The notes below the pieces were generated by a model that searched no databases, was not told the origin of the DNA, and saw only the letters and a list, made by a program, of their open reading frames with translations. From the NCBI RefSeq assembly GCF_020184175.1, contig NC_065531.1, positions 26,185,213 through 26,249,212 on the forward strand: a stretch of DNA of 64,000 bases, written 5' to 3'. Below are positions 1 through 13,300 of the stretch, piece by piece. Within the stretch, counting starts at the first letter, position 1. Each line of letters begins with the position of its first letter. The translations under genes were made by a program, and so were the position numbers. Origin of the DNA: Aphis gossypii (taxonomy: Eukaryota > Arthropoda > Insecta > Hemiptera > Aphididae).

Positions 1-1280
1 TCATTGACATTTTTGGTAGTTATTTATTTTAATATTAAACAGATATGAACATAATAATTTCAGGTTTAATATTTTAACAAATTATTTTCTCGTAATATTT
101 TTTATCTAAAAATAAATAAACTTAAAATGTATTTAAAAAGTCTTTAGCCGTTGGTAGGACTTGAAACCTCTAGAATTTGAATCTTTGTCAGTTTTAAATC
201 ATTTATAAATCTATTTTATACTAAAATTAATTCAATTCCGTAAATCAGAGATATTCAAATTGTGCATAGTGAATCCAAGAGGCAAATATTTCTATAATAT
301 GTATAATATGCCCTAAAAGGATGTCCATATGTGTTGTGTTTAATCTAACCAATGTGCAACCCAACAGTTTTACAGTAATTCATTTTCTCTGTTATTTTGA
401 AAATTAGAGTGAATTGACTTGGTGTTATATTTAAAAGTAAGATCATCTAAGGATTTTTTTGGTATTTTAATTTTTAAGTACTATGATTCATAGGCACAAC
501 TAGGATCAATTTTTTGGGGGGACTAGAACAAATGCAATGCGTGTATATTTTGTTTATGGAATGTGCACCATTAATAATATCTGAAATAATAATATTTAAG
601 GGGGCTAGCCAAATATTTGGGGGGGGGGCTAAGACCCCCCCAAGCTCTCCCTCTATTTGCGCCTATGCTATGATTTTGTATAAAATTTACTGTTTTAAAA
701 TGGTCATTACTTGTTTTATAGTCAAAATATCAATAAAAATGTTTGAAATACCATTTATTATAATTTTCTCTTTAAGTTTTAAAATAGATCAGTTCATTCT
801 TATTTTAAAAATAACAGCAAAATGAATTATTGTAAAATTAAAATGTGCTGTTTTATATTTATAAGATGGAGAAAAAATATGCAGATGTGACATCCTTTTA
901 ATGCAAATAGATATTGTTTTAATTTTGTAGAGTATATTTTACATTTTTTAAGAAGTATTATAACGCTCATTATAATTTAATAATTTTTTTTATACAATTT
1001 TAGTACTATAAACAATAAACATCACACCCTAATTATTATTTTTTAATAGTATGGTTACTTGGCACTTTAAAAAGTCTTATATGTAAGTACTATAGTATAT
1101 GTAGGTATGTAGTCACTCTGAATTATTTAAAATACACCATGATAATTTCTTAAACACAATTTTCTACTTTAAAAATAAAGGTTACCTTAAAATGGACGAT
1201 TGGGTATTAAGTTTTTAACATAATTTTTTTGCTATTTAAATTTTTATGATTAAATTTTATAGCCTATGTTTTTATTTTAG
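1..1280. other. Intron or upstream DNA of the Toll gene
   Basis: No leucine-rich-repeat exon or other convincing coding exon was found here. The stretch is AT-rich and ends in a normal acceptor (ttttag) directly before the Toll exon at 1281, so at least its right part is intron. It carries one small inverted-repeat element at 489-667. The rest shows no structure I can name. Confidence 0.6.
489..667. mobile_element. 179-bp hAT-like MITE with perfect 8-bp target duplication
   Basis: The ends are inverted repeats: CATAGGCACAACTAG on the left and, reading inward from the right, CATAGGCGCAAATAG (13 of 15 match). The 8 bases CTATGATT stand immediately outside both ends (481-488 and 668-675). An 8-bp duplication is the hallmark of the hAT superfamily. 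The interior has G-runs and C-runs (around 603-640) that can pair, and no coding capacity, so it is non-autonomous. Confidence 0.8.
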
Positions 1281-2248
1281 GAATTACACATGGAACATAA
1301 TAATCTCACGATGATTAGTGAGACGAATTTGAACAATACATTACCCAATATAAACATCTTAACAATGAATAGTAATTCGTGGATATGTGATTGTGATGCT
1401 AAGAATACTATAAATTTTATTCATAAATATTCATCCAAGGTAAAACAATGAGCTTTTAACAACTATAAGTTATTATTTATATTATATATGTATATATTTT
1501 TTTTTAATAGATTTTTGATTTGGCTAATATCACCTGCTATCAATCAACAACTCTATTATATACTCTGACTGTAGAAGAAGTATGTTTAGAAAGATCAAAT
1601 ACTGCCACGATCATTATTGTATCTATGTTTTTAGCTGTATTTAGTTTAGTATTAGGTTTGTTATGGATTTTGTATAAAAATTACAAGACAAAAATCAAAA
1701 TATGGCTGTATTCTCATAATATAACATGGCCAATATCTGAAGAATCTCTCGACCAAGATAAAAAGTATGATGCATTTATTAGTTTCTCTCACAAAGACGA
1801 AGAACTAGTTGCAAAGCATTTAGTGCCAGGTTTGGAAGGAGGTAATTCACCATTTAAACTTTGTCTTCACTACAGAGACTGGGTGGTTGGCGATTGGATT
1901 CCTGCTCAAATTGCTCGTTCAGTTGATGAATCTCGAAGAACTATTATTGTATTATCACAACATTTTTTGGACAGTGTTTGGGGTCGTACGGAGTTCAGGA
2001 CAGCTTATTCTAGTGCTCTGAACGAACGGCGCAGTCGTATAATCGTCATACTTTATGGAGAAATGTCAACCAAAGATTTAGATCCAGAGTTAAAAGCTTA
2101 TTTATCCATGAACACTTATATTAAATGGGGAGATTATTGGTTTTGGGAGAAATTGAGATATGCCCTTCCACATAGACCAGAAATGAAAAACAAAACTAGA
2201 ACTAAGATTATAGTACCCGATAAATTAAATCCTACTTTGTTGACATGA
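1281..2248 (+). CDS. Toll: Toll receptor, C-terminal part (LRR cap, membrane segment, TIR domain)
   Basis: Single-pass receptor of the Toll family; it binds a Spaetzle-type cytokine outside the cell and recruits MyD88 through its cytoplasmic TIR domain. Two exons are visible: 1281-1439 and 1511-2248 (stop TGA), joined in phase 0. Exon 1 ends a leucine-rich region and begins a C-terminal cap (WICDCD); the paired cysteines follow in exon 2 (ITCYQ, EEVCLE). A hydrophobic helix of about 23 residues (IIIVSMFLAVFSLVLGLLWIL) comes next. The TIR domain has box 1 (YDAFISFSHKDEE), box 2 (LCLHYRDWVVGDWIPAQI) and the box 3 FW pair (YWFWEKLRYALP). The tail after TIR is only about 20 residues, short compared with Drosophila Toll. 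The 5' exons lie left of the window. Which Toll paralogue it is cannot be settled; Toll-1-like is my guess. Confidence 0.92.
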
Positions 2249-3308
2249 CATTTATTTTGTAACTGAATACATGTTTTAATTGTAATATAAATGTAATAAT
2301 ATCTAAATACATTTTTCAATATGTATATTTTAAGACAGTTAAGTATTTAGTAATAAGTTTTATTTTTTATTTTTGTTAGACAATTATATGTTTATGTTAA
2401 TGTTTATTAGTTATAATTGAACACAAATGTAAAAATAATAAATTTTTTTTATTTTAAATGAAAAATGTTATAAATACTGTGTTACCAATAATTTTATTGT
2501 ATCAAATATGTTCAAAATATTCATATTTATTGTTAGTTATAATTTACATAAAAATTAATAAATTTTAACATGTACTGTAACATTTGGGATAATTTTTTTA
2601 CTTAAACCCAAGCTCAATAGTTAATTAGTTATTACCATAATTTCATAAAATAAATCAATTATCAATTGAACAAGACAGGAGGAGATGAGTATCAAAAAAG
2701 TATGAAAGATGAACTAATCCTTCAAAAAAATTAAATTATTAAAATATTAGTACTGATGTTATTCTTTTATTTTTATAGCTAAAAAGTTAAAACTAAAATA
2801 TGTCAGAAGAATAAATAATTAAATTAAAGATGTATTAATAGTATATAAAAATAAACAATCATTCATAATAGTTATTTAATAGAGAAATAGTAAAAAATTG
2901 TTTTATACACTTCGCTTAATATAAAATTAAAATTAAATAATAAAATAACAAAAAAAAAAAAAATCATATATTTGAAATTGTATATAACAAAGCTTTTGTA
3001 TAGTCTTTTTTTAATTATAATCTCACTTATTCTTTAAATAAACTGATATAAACATTTAAATCTTAAAACATATAACATTTTATAAACTTGAATAAACACG
3101 AACGAAATTGTCCTAAATTATTAATTAATAGTTGTATACTTGTAACAAAATCTAAAAGAATAAAATGTAAAAAATATCAAGTAAATATAGTTATTTTAAT
3201 TTAAAATTTTTAATTTGCTCTATTATAATAAAAGAAACAATAAATTAAACAAATAATATTTAAAAATATATATATATTAAAATAATGTTAACAATGAATT
3301 CTATGTTA
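2249..3308. other. Convergent intergenic region between Toll and nanos
   Basis: Both neighbouring genes end here, so this 1.06-kb AT-rich stretch holds the two 3' UTRs. Several AATAAA-type signals lie within 200 bases of the Toll stop. No further gene or repeat was recognised. Confidence 0.7.
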
Positions 3309-5768
3309 TCACTGATGTTTATTAAATTTATTAATTCTATTTTTATTACTTAATGGACATCTACTAATAGTATGTGCTTTAGTCCCAGTTGCCTTACAAT
3401 GTGGACATGTGTACCTTGATAAGAATGGACACTTCACATTCCCTAGTTCATCTTTAACAAAATGTGTTCTATAAACTGATTCTTCTTCACCATTGTTTTT
3501 ACAAAAAGCACAATGTTGATTATTTGGTAGAAACGGAGCATCAGGCAGCTTAATTGATATTTTTTTAGATGGCGGAATTCTAATAGATTTAATAGATTCT
3601 TTTTTAGATTCTTCAATAATATTGTATTCAGGCTTTTCAGATTGTTTTTGTTTTATAGGTTTGGAATATTTTATGATTTCCGCATATGAAACAGTCTTTT
3701 CATCAATAGTAGTATCAGATCTAGAACTATCAGAGTCAATGCTGCCATTTTTGGTATCATCAACCTCTATGACATGTATTTTATTATTATTCTCTTCTGG
3801 TGATTTTTGTAAATCATTATTTTTAGACATTACTTTTATAGGTGTAATAGGCTCTTCAAAATCTAATGGCGAACTAGATGCTGAAAATGATTCGACAGAA
3901 CTAGGTGTTGGTACTAGTATGGTGACTAATTTATTGGGTAATTGAACTTTAAGAGTATTATTATTTGTTAAATCCCTCTGATTGTTATTATAATTGTAAT
4001 TGACACTATGGACAAACGTATTTTGTGAATGTATTGGTCGTAATACTGAACGATTAGTCCATGGAACTGTAGATTCATTGAAAGATGGCTCTGAACATAG
4101 TTCACCAAAATCAAACCAACGAGATTCTGTTAATTTAGATATAAAATATTAGTGTATTTATTATATTATTATAAAATATATATTAATTTAAACTATAATA
4201 ATTGTTCAGTACATAAAGAGTTATCTAGTCTCAACATAAATGAATGATAATTTATTTGATTGATAGCTCTAGAATATATAATATAAGAAAATATTAAGTT
4301 ATAATTAGGGTTGCCAAATTTTGAAATCTTCAAACTGGGACATACTATTTATTGAACTATTGCTTTGATGTAAATATTTTATGAAAATAAATATATCCTA
4401 TGTTTATTTAATATTTTAGAACAATTATTGATACATCATACAATGTACAATATTATTCTATGTTTTATTATTAAATAATACAACTCTTTTTTCTCCAAGC
4501 TTTAATTAACTAAGACCAAGATATATTTTTAAAACCAAAGCATACATTAATGGTACAGAGCTTTAAGAGCAGCTGATGATTAATTTAATATTTTTAGTGT
4601 TAGACAAAAACACAAGTAGATAATTAACCATTATTATTTATTGTCTGAGATTGAAGTAAGTTTAAAATAAGAACACTGATTTTCTTTTAAATTTATTTTT
4701 ATTTAACTCAAAAATTATAAAAACTTATTCATAACAAAAATGATTACAATTTATTCTTTATCACTTCGTTCAATCCAGTACAACATTTCATTTTTTAATT
4801 TAATGAAACTGTTGGGCAATTTTTAATTTCAGTTAGTCATTCAAAAAAAAACTTAGTTTATTTTGAAAAGTTCATAATATCACTAATATTAATTAATAAA
4901 TTAGTGGTAATGGATTTTTAGTGAGAATAATATATTCACCTTTGGCAATATTAAAACAATTATGCTGACTGTCTAATATTTTATTTTATCTTATTAAAAC
5001 ACAATAAACCCTTGTTTGTAAATAGTATAATGTACAAATAAATATAAATCGATAGATAACATACTTACAAAATTAGAGTCTTTAAACATAATATCTATAC
5101 AATACTTTGAAATATTACTGCAAAATAGGGTGTGACTTTAAAACCCCGATGAACCCCCTTCGGTTCATCCTATTGTACAATAGTATTTTGTATAATTTAA
5201 AAATTGTAGTGAAATTTTTAGTGCTCAGTTAGTTCAATAATAATGTAGTCTTTTAACATTTATTGTTTAGTGTTAATAGCTTGTTCAACAACACTAGAAA
5301 TTTGGTTCCTTCAATTATCGTCGTCTATCAAAATAGGTCAGGTACCTAATCTACCTACGTATTTGTTTAATGAGCGAATAACGCAAAGAACGCGATCAAA
5401 CAATAGATCCGTTCGTGCAAAGTAAACAACGACCGTCGGGGACAGAGGGAACAAAATCCACTTGCTAATACTTATATGCGAATATTAATCGTCTGGCAAT
5501 AATAATACTCACGGTAATAGTTCACGTGCATTTCTGCGATGTTCATTACGTCGTCGTAGAACGACGAGCTCGTACACATGTTTGGGAAACGTTTCGAGTA
5601 GTAAAACGTCATTTTGCGCGAGTTGCCGGACCGCTCGGCGGCGTTCTCTCTGGAAACTCTGTTGAGGAAACGGAACGGAAACTTTTGCAAGAGTACGGCT
5701 GCCCTGTCGAACATCTTTTGCTGGTACGATGACCCGTCGTCAAACATCATTCCGTCGTGAAGGATCAT
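3309..5768 (-). CDS. nos: Nanos, RNA-binding translational repressor
   Basis: Nanos works with Pumilio to repress maternal mRNAs and maintain germ cells. Coding exons are 5513-5768 (ATG first) and 3309-4126, joined by a GT-AG intron with matching phase 1 (85 codons plus one base, then two bases). The predicted product is 357 residues. The C-terminus (about residues 291-345) has the nanos zinc finger: C-x2-C-x12-H-x10-C followed by C-x2-C-x7-H-x4-C (CAFCKN...CPHCKATGTKAH...RC). The rest is Ser/Asn-rich and not conserved, as usual in this family. Exon 2 was extended upstream of the first internal ATG (3830) because the frame stays open and Asn/Ser-rich to a good acceptor at 4127. Exon 1 is the less certain part; it sits in GC-richer DNA and is preceded by a possible acceptor (tgcacag), so a 5' UTR intron is possible. 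It is convergent with Toll. Confidence 0.85.
4127..5512 (-). other. Nanos intron
   Basis: A 1386-base AT-rich intron between the two nanos coding exons, with donor gtgagt and acceptor ttaacag. It contains a small perfect 7-bp stem (GATGAAC / GTTCATC) around 5146-5169, and a string near 4310-4350 that reads like a worn repeat. No exon was found in it. Confidence 0.55.
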
Positions 5769-6660
5769 GGTGCGCGCGAACGCTGTGCACAATAAATATT
5801 ATATTATCCTGGGAACGGCCGGGTACGATAATGATTATTATTAAAAATATATTATTACTGTATTATTCTTTAATATTGCAGTCAAACAATCGCATTATTT
5901 TACGTTATCGCAGTCGATCGTTTCAGCGGCGCAACGCGAAAAACATTATAAAATACAACAAAACTATAGCCGACATCGATATACACATAAAAATATTCAT
6001 AAATATATATATATTGAATATATTGAATATGCCTGAAATAATTTAATGGGTTTTATAACATGACAAATCGCGTTCGCCGCTCAAAGTGAACAGCTTTTGG
6101 TAATGGTACACATGTCGCTTCGAATCAAATGTCGAATTGCCCGCAAGACAGATGTCAGTATGTTTACGTTAGATAATCGTGCTATTTTCGTGCCAGGGAA
6201 AAATGTGGGAAATCCCTCATCCGTTATCAGACATCGGTCTTGTGTTTATTTCGTCCGCCTATGGTAAACTGTGTATATTTTATTGCTATCAGTGTCGCGC
6301 GCTATCACGTTATCACGCCGTAATAAAATTATATTTTCAATTTTCCATAATATTTCATAATTCATAGCATTATTATTCCCTGATTGTTGATGTTAATATA
6401 ATTATAGGTATTAGAATTTATAGTTAATGGGCTAAAACGGCACTAAAACTCATAGTTTATGCTAATTAAATTACTATATAAATATATATACAGTTATGTT
6501 GTATTATAATATTGAATATTCCCTGCTATTAACTCACGTCTCATATTTACAGTTAATTTATTATATATATTTATGTACAGGATTAAAATATTAAAATATA
6601 AATGTAATAATTAAATATAAATTGATAATTGAAGTTTGATTGTCTGAAATATTAAAGTTA

Positions 6661-6765
6661 CGTATTCCCTGTAACGTCTGGACCACGATTTAAGATACTG
6701 TCTTAAATTGTGGTCTGGACGCAGCTTCTTTGCTTCAACCTCATTCAAATGCTACAGGGAATACG
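6661..6765. repeat. 105-bp nested hairpin flanked by TTA
   Basis: The outer arms are CGTATTCCCTGTA and its exact complement (6661-6673 and 6753-6765). Inside them a second stem pairs 6675-6695 with 6701-6721 (18 of 21 positions) around a 5-base loop. TTA stands directly on both sides (6658-6660 and 6766-6768), which fits the 3-bp TWA duplication of PIF/Harbinger elements. It could be a tiny MITE or a hairpin RNA precursor. Confidence 0.65.
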
Positions 6766-8722
6766 TTATAGTAAGTTTTACCTTCATATTATATTACCCT
6801 TCCAATACTACTAGGTATGTGTTCATCCAAGTCGATCATTTAAATTAAATTCAGCTTAATAATTTTGCTTTTCAAACAACAACTGTTCTATGTTATTGAG
6901 CAGTTCCTTATCGTTTTAAAATGCTTTAAATGTTCCTAAAGCATTCTTTGTCAATTTGGACTTGCAACTGGATTTTGGAGTAAAATATACAATCCTTGAA
7001 GTTTGATTTTATTGAGTCAATATAAATTTGGTTTGATTTTAAGAAAATCTTTATATTATAAACTTAGAAATATTTATTAGGGTATGTTTTTTATGAAATG
7101 AAAAATCGAGATATTATTTTTCCAAAATATGTATTAAATATTTAACATATATCAATATAGTTTTCATTCAACATTAATTTTTAATATTAAAACTATACAA
7201 AAATTAGATAAGTACAGAATAAAAAAAAACAAACGAATAAGAACAACTAGACACTAGTTACTCTAGCTAGTGCTAGATTGTAAAAGAGATATAAAAAATC
7301 ATTATCTATCTTATCTTATTTATTACGACGTTGTCTACTACGATTTATATATTGAACATATTTCTTAGAGAATAAATTAAATAGTAAATACTTATAATGA
7401 TTACCTCTTATTTATAATATGTCTGTGAATAAAAAGTATTTTTAAAAAATACGAATTATTATGTACTTTTAAGTAAAATATTTATATCTAATTTATAAAA
7501 TATACATTTACTTTAAATGTCCAAATGTATTAAGTAAAATTTAATGTTTTGGTTTTATATTGTACTAAGTAGGTACTTAGAGTTTTAGGCTTTAGTTAGG
7601 GTGTTATCGTTATGAATTTTGAAGCATGTTTTATACAATACAAATATCTAGGTATTTAAATAAAAATTTTTAATTTCAATACCGTAACCTTTAGTGAAAA
7701 CAGTAAAGTAAATCTTGATAATAATTTGGAAAGCTAAAAGTATAAAAGTAAAAAATGTCTAGTATTTTTTGTTAAAAATTCAGAAAAATGAAAAATAATT
7801 TAGAAAAATCAGGAACTTTTCCATGCAAAATCATTTTTTTATTTTGTTGTTATCAAAAACGAATAGGTAACCATGGTTATTTAAAAATTTCTAATAATAT
7901 ACATAATAGCGTATTGTAGACAAGATATCATTTTCAAAATATTTTGACTGCGCTTATATTATTGACATTTAAAATTTTGAGCAAATTGGATATTTACGTA
8001 TAGCATTGATTAAATATACTTAATAAATATAATGTATACCTATTTAATCAATGCGTTATAAATTATAATTGTATAACATTTTAATATTCTACTATTTCTT
8101 AAATTATAACTTTTGAAATACCTATTTAGATTAATTTTGACTTTTTATAGGCATTTGAAATTTTAAGTTTTTTTACTGTGTTGATAAAAAAATATTAAAC
8201 TCTGCAGGCTCTGTTAAATAAAATTGACAAGACTTCACATAAGTTGTTCTTATGTTAGTTTAAAAATATTAAAGCACATATACGATTTTATTTTCAAAAT
8301 TTATAAAAATTTATCTTAATCATATACATTTGTAAATTATTTCGTTGTTAAAAATGTATGCATTTTTCATTTGTTATCTTCTTTGTAATTAAGTTTTCTT
8401 TTATCCACATTTTTTTTTATTTATTCAAAAATAAATATTTATTATTTATATATATTATAAAAATTAATTTTCCCCAAAACACCCACCTATATTTTCATAA
8501 TTTATAATTGTAATCGTCCATTTTAAGTTATTTTTGTTTTTTATGAATTCAATTAAGGTGAATTGATAAATCCACATTGATTTCAACTTTTAGTTAACTA
8601 ATTATAGTAATTTTTTGTAAATAAATTATTATTATAAAAATATGTTAGTGTTGAGTAATAAATAATAATAAATATTTATTTATTTTAATCTAAGGCAAAG
8701 ATTATTGATCTAAGGTCCATAG

Positions 8723-8870
8723 CATATAGGCGTAGATAGGAAATATTTTCGGAGGGGATTTTGGTCAGATATACATTAAATTTAATCCACAATTTTTTTT
8801 TTCTAATTGTTTTATCTTTAATTTCGGGGGTGTTTGAACACCCAAAACACCCCTCTTACCTACGCTCATG
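8723..8870. mobile_element. 148-bp hAT-like MITE
   Basis: The ends are imperfect inverted repeats (CATATAGGCGTAGATAGG on the left; CATGAGCGTAGGTAAG reading in from the right). They are bounded by GTCCATAG (8715-8722) and ATCCATAG (8871-8878), a 7-of-8 target duplication. The GGGG and CCCC blocks in the interior resemble those of the element at 489-667. It has no coding capacity. Confidence 0.55.
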
Positions 8871-10338
8871 ATCCATAGAATATATCAGACATAAAATAAC
8901 TAATAAGTATACTAGTAGAGTCCGGAATTATATTTTGTTAAACGTTTGAAGTATGATGTTTTATTATATGCAGCAAAAATTGATGAAATATTCCAAATAT
9001 TCTATAAAAAGTTGATTGTAATTAATTAATTTAACTATAATTTATAACTTCATAATTATAATTCATATAGCAAAAAATAAAAATAAAATCTTAATATTTT
9101 ATTTTTTATTATTTTGTTAAACTAAACTTGCAATATCTAAAATTATTATTACAATACATTTGTAATACCTACACTACCTACATAAAAAAAAAAATAATAA
9201 TAATAATAATAATATACCTACAATGTTTTTAATAGAATATTATACAATAATATTATATTGCTCCAAATTTCTCGGAATAAAGTTTTAAGTTAGTACGGCA
9301 ATTTATTCTTGATTATTATATATAATATAATAATATTGAACTGATCTCTTAAAGTCTTAAATAAAAAAAAAAATAATGTTTTTTGATCTCTTAACATCTA
9401 GTCGTTATAACTCTTGAGGAATTGTCACGTTGTTGTCCCCGAACAAAATTTTAACAATTTATACCATTAATATAGGTAAATCCTTTATTTTTCCCTAAAG
9501 ACTAAGTTGTACAAAAACTCGAAAATATTTACTTGAATATATATATCAATATACCGAAAATATTCTCTAAGTCAAAATATGCACTTATATGCAAAAAAAA
9601 AACTTTATTGATAAATTCTGCAGATCATAAAATGCTAACATTTCTTACTTCCATCAAATACTTTAAATACCTACTATAGTATAGTACTTGCTTCCATCAA
9701 ACACCATAGTAGGCTTGTTTTAAACATATTTTTGCATACAAATCAGGACTCAAAGTTTTTAATTATAGTCATTCAGGATTTTGATATATTTTATTATATT
9801 ATGTTATTGAATATCTGTAATGGTGATAAAATATGTTATAGGTACACAATTGAATATATATTTTTTTTTAAACTACAGAAACCACTGACTACTGTTATCA
9901 ACAATCTAATGGCAATAAACTTTATTATCTATTTCGATGTTGCTGTCTTATACTTTTTGAATAGATACTAGATATTAGATAAGCAACTTAAAAATTTGAA
10001 ATAAAAACGAAAACAAATTTGACAATCTATCTTAAATATTTAATAAACTTCTGATCATTAATATATTAATATGATCAAATGTTATAATTATTTCGTCATC
10101 TAAAAGAATTGAATTGTTTACGATTTAGATGATGATAACATTTTACTTGAACAAATCCGTTCTATGCTCGCCGCTAACAATTATTTTTATTTAAAAGTGG
10201 ATTCAAAATCAGGTGAGCTTTTGCATTTTATGAATAGTTGTATCATGTTTTAAATTGGGTCATGTGCATACTAAATTTCAGTATTCAATGAGATCTTCAG
10301 TTAGTGCCATTTTGTCAACTCCAACACAAGACCCAAAC

Positions 10339-13300
10339 ATGTCGCATCCAGACTATGAAATGACTGTTCATGATCACGGTACTTTACTTATACTAGTGAA
10401 ACATCTTGGTAAGTAATTAATATATGCATGATAGTATGATACTAATTTATGTTTTTAAATTATTTATTCTTATTGGATAATACTGTTCCTTTAATGAAAT
10501 AAATATATTGTCTTTAGGTGAAGAATTATCATCAAAAAACTTTAACCGTCTTTTTGAACGTATATGCCGAATAAATCAGTTACGTATAGTAGATGGTACT
10601 GGTGTGGAACGATGTGTTCAAGCAAGATATATCAAAGAGTATCCAGTTGGTAATAATGATTGGGGTGATTTTCAAACACATAGACGACTCTTGGGTCTTA
10701 TAACTGTTTGTAAGTATTTTTCATTACTGAAACATTAAAGAATATATTATTTTTATTATTCAAAAAAATCTTATGTATAGATTGCATGAAAATTAAATAC
10801 TAGACATCATCAATGTATGTACTTTTTTTTTTAGCTAAATGCAAACTTCAAATTGAATTAAATGAAATATGTAGATTACATGAAAGCTTAAAAGTTAAAT
10901 ATCAATCTACTCTGTTTGATTCACGATGTATTATATTTGGTGTAAATGCTCCTAACTCTCCAGAATTAAGTACACCATCAAATTTCAAGTCAAGAGATAT
11001 ATATTATGCTAGTGATAATGATCCAAATCCTTCAATTGAAATGCATTTAAATGAATTTTTGTCCTCTTTATTTTGGGTATTGGATGCCAAACGCCTGGAA
11101 AAGTCAAAAGAAAAGGTATATATTGTTATTGAATATACTTCACATTTTTAGTACCTAAATTTGTTTTCTTAGTTGGATAAAGCCACTTTGTTGATTGCTC
11201 CATTTGAAAAACGTAATATCATTGGCTTAGACATGGAGTCTAGAGCTAATAAGAAACGCTGTATGGGACGTGTAACAAAGCATTTAGCTGATTTGAATCT
11301 GCAAACTGGTTTTTTAAATGATGCTCTTAATTTTTATCAGACTGCTATAGATACACTACGTTCTTGTAATGATTGGCTTTGGCTAGGAGGTAATTCTTAA
11401 CAGTTTTAAAATTAAGTTGATTCTGAATATGTTAGCATGATTATTATACTATTTAAAGGTTGTTTGGAAGGATTATGTGCAACATCATTGATGATATTGC
11501 AACCTCAAAATCCACTGACAAAATCAAATTTTCAAAGAAATGCTTCACTTCAAGAACGTCATTCTAGATTCAAGTATGTTCTTATTAGTTACTTTTCATT
11601 ACTTATTATATGATGTTTTATATAAATGGAAATATACTTTATAGGTTTAGGCCATTATCTACAAATGCTGGTTTTGTTTCATTAGATGATAATGCTATCA
11701 GATCTACAATGCCTCAGAATTTACTTAGTATTGATGATATTTATAAGAATTATGGTGAAGCTCTGAAACACTATAGTAAAGTAAGTAGTTGGTGAAAATG
11801 TAATTAAAAATAAATTCATTAAATACCGCAGAGGTATCCAACCATTTTTGACTCACAGCATCCTGAGTTATTTTCTTAAAATCCTGAGGCACCCCATAGG
11901 CTTCTTTGGTTTTATTTAGCAGTGCATAAGTATAGTAATTTTTCAGAACCTCGGTTAAGAATTTCTGAAATACACACAGCAATGATTTGACATTTACGGT
12001 TTACTATAGTTAATATAAAGTCTAAAAACATACAATTAATATGGTGTTATACCTGCATATGTTATCATTGTTTTACTAACAAATAATATAGGTACCAATA
12101 TTTAGCAGATTCAGCAGCTTTAGTTATATGCTACTGTTGGTTTGTCAAAAACAACATAATATGTTGGTATGACATCATCATAAAGTAATAAATTAAACAA
12201 TATTTATATATTAAACTGCAATAAGTATTTATGTTCTTTATTTTTTTATCATTTTTAATAAAATCGGACAAAATTCTGTCTGAATTATTTAATTTTATCA
12301 AATTACTGTTTGACATTTGACCCATATTAATTATAATGTATTTATTAAACTAAATATTCACCATCAGTAAAAATATAAAATATAGAGTTTGGCAGTAAAA
12401 CGAGATCATTTCAATATTTAATTTTTTTACAATTATTTTTTATTTTAATTTTAATACATTTAAGGTACTTGTATAAATATAAAACATAAGAGTTATCAGT
12501 TGGTGTTCAATAAAAATAAAAACTATTTTCTATAAACTACACTTAACAAATAATTTTCATTGATATGTATGCATTCTTGTAGCTGTTACTAGAAGTTTTG
12601 TAAAACCTGATAGGTGGAAATGCACCTCATCGCTCATCATTTTCTTCAAGCCTCCCCAGCATATTTTTATAAAATCATATTCGTTGATAATAATCATCTA
12701 GATTAAGAGATGCATAACCTAAACATTGTAATGGTAAATATGAAGATCCTGACGGAGAATTCTCACCGATCAGTCATCTATGTCTTACCTGTCTACTAAA
12801 TGGTGGGTGGTATGAAAATAACGGACTAAAGACTGTCATCCCTATCAAAAATCATTCGGTTTCATTGCTAGATCCTTTATGTAAGAATAATTAAGTCAAC
12901 TAACTATTTATATAATGAACATAAGTAGAGAAGAAGTTTGTCACTAAATTTGTTTGTTAACTAATATCTCATTTCACTTACACATTCATGAAAAATAATC
13001 ATTACTGCAATTTGTGTATAATGCAAAAGTATATACTTTTATAATATATTTGTTTATTTTATAGTATTTAAATGCTGGAGTAATATTAACCGAAGGAAGT
13101 TTAAAAGCTGCTCGTATAGCAGTTGATCATCATCATTTTATACATGTCCATTATTTTTTACAAAATGTTTTACCTGTAAACTTGACTTTGACTGATGAGG
13201 AGAAAGTAATTTTTTTTTTTTCAATATATATTATTAAAAAATAAATAAATAATTAACTTAATTATAATTAATTCATTTTGGTAACAAGTTTAAAAAAAGA

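Larger units (their letters stand above)
5769..10338. other. Intergenic region between nanos and TRAPPC9
   Basis: About 4.6 kb between divergently transcribed nanos (-) and TRAPPC9 (+). The first 600 bases are GC-richer than average and probably include the nanos promoter. The remainder is AT-rich with a hairpin element at 6661-6765, a MITE at 8723-8870 and an (AAT)n run near 9195. Near 10130-10211 is a plausible TRAPPC9 5' UTR exon, ending in tcag followed by gtgagc; the UTR would resume after the acceptor at 10281. No conserved coding exon was found. Confidence 0.6.

Noticed and set aside
5526..6046. Plus-strand open frames over nanos exon 1
   Set aside because: GC-richer DNA opens all frames; only the minus-strand reading ends at a donor whose phase fits the nanos zinc-finger exon.
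11725..12325. Minus-strand frames in TRAPPC9 intron 6
   Set aside because: One overlaps a TRAPPC9 exon in antisense; the others lie in probable repeat sequence and have no domain.
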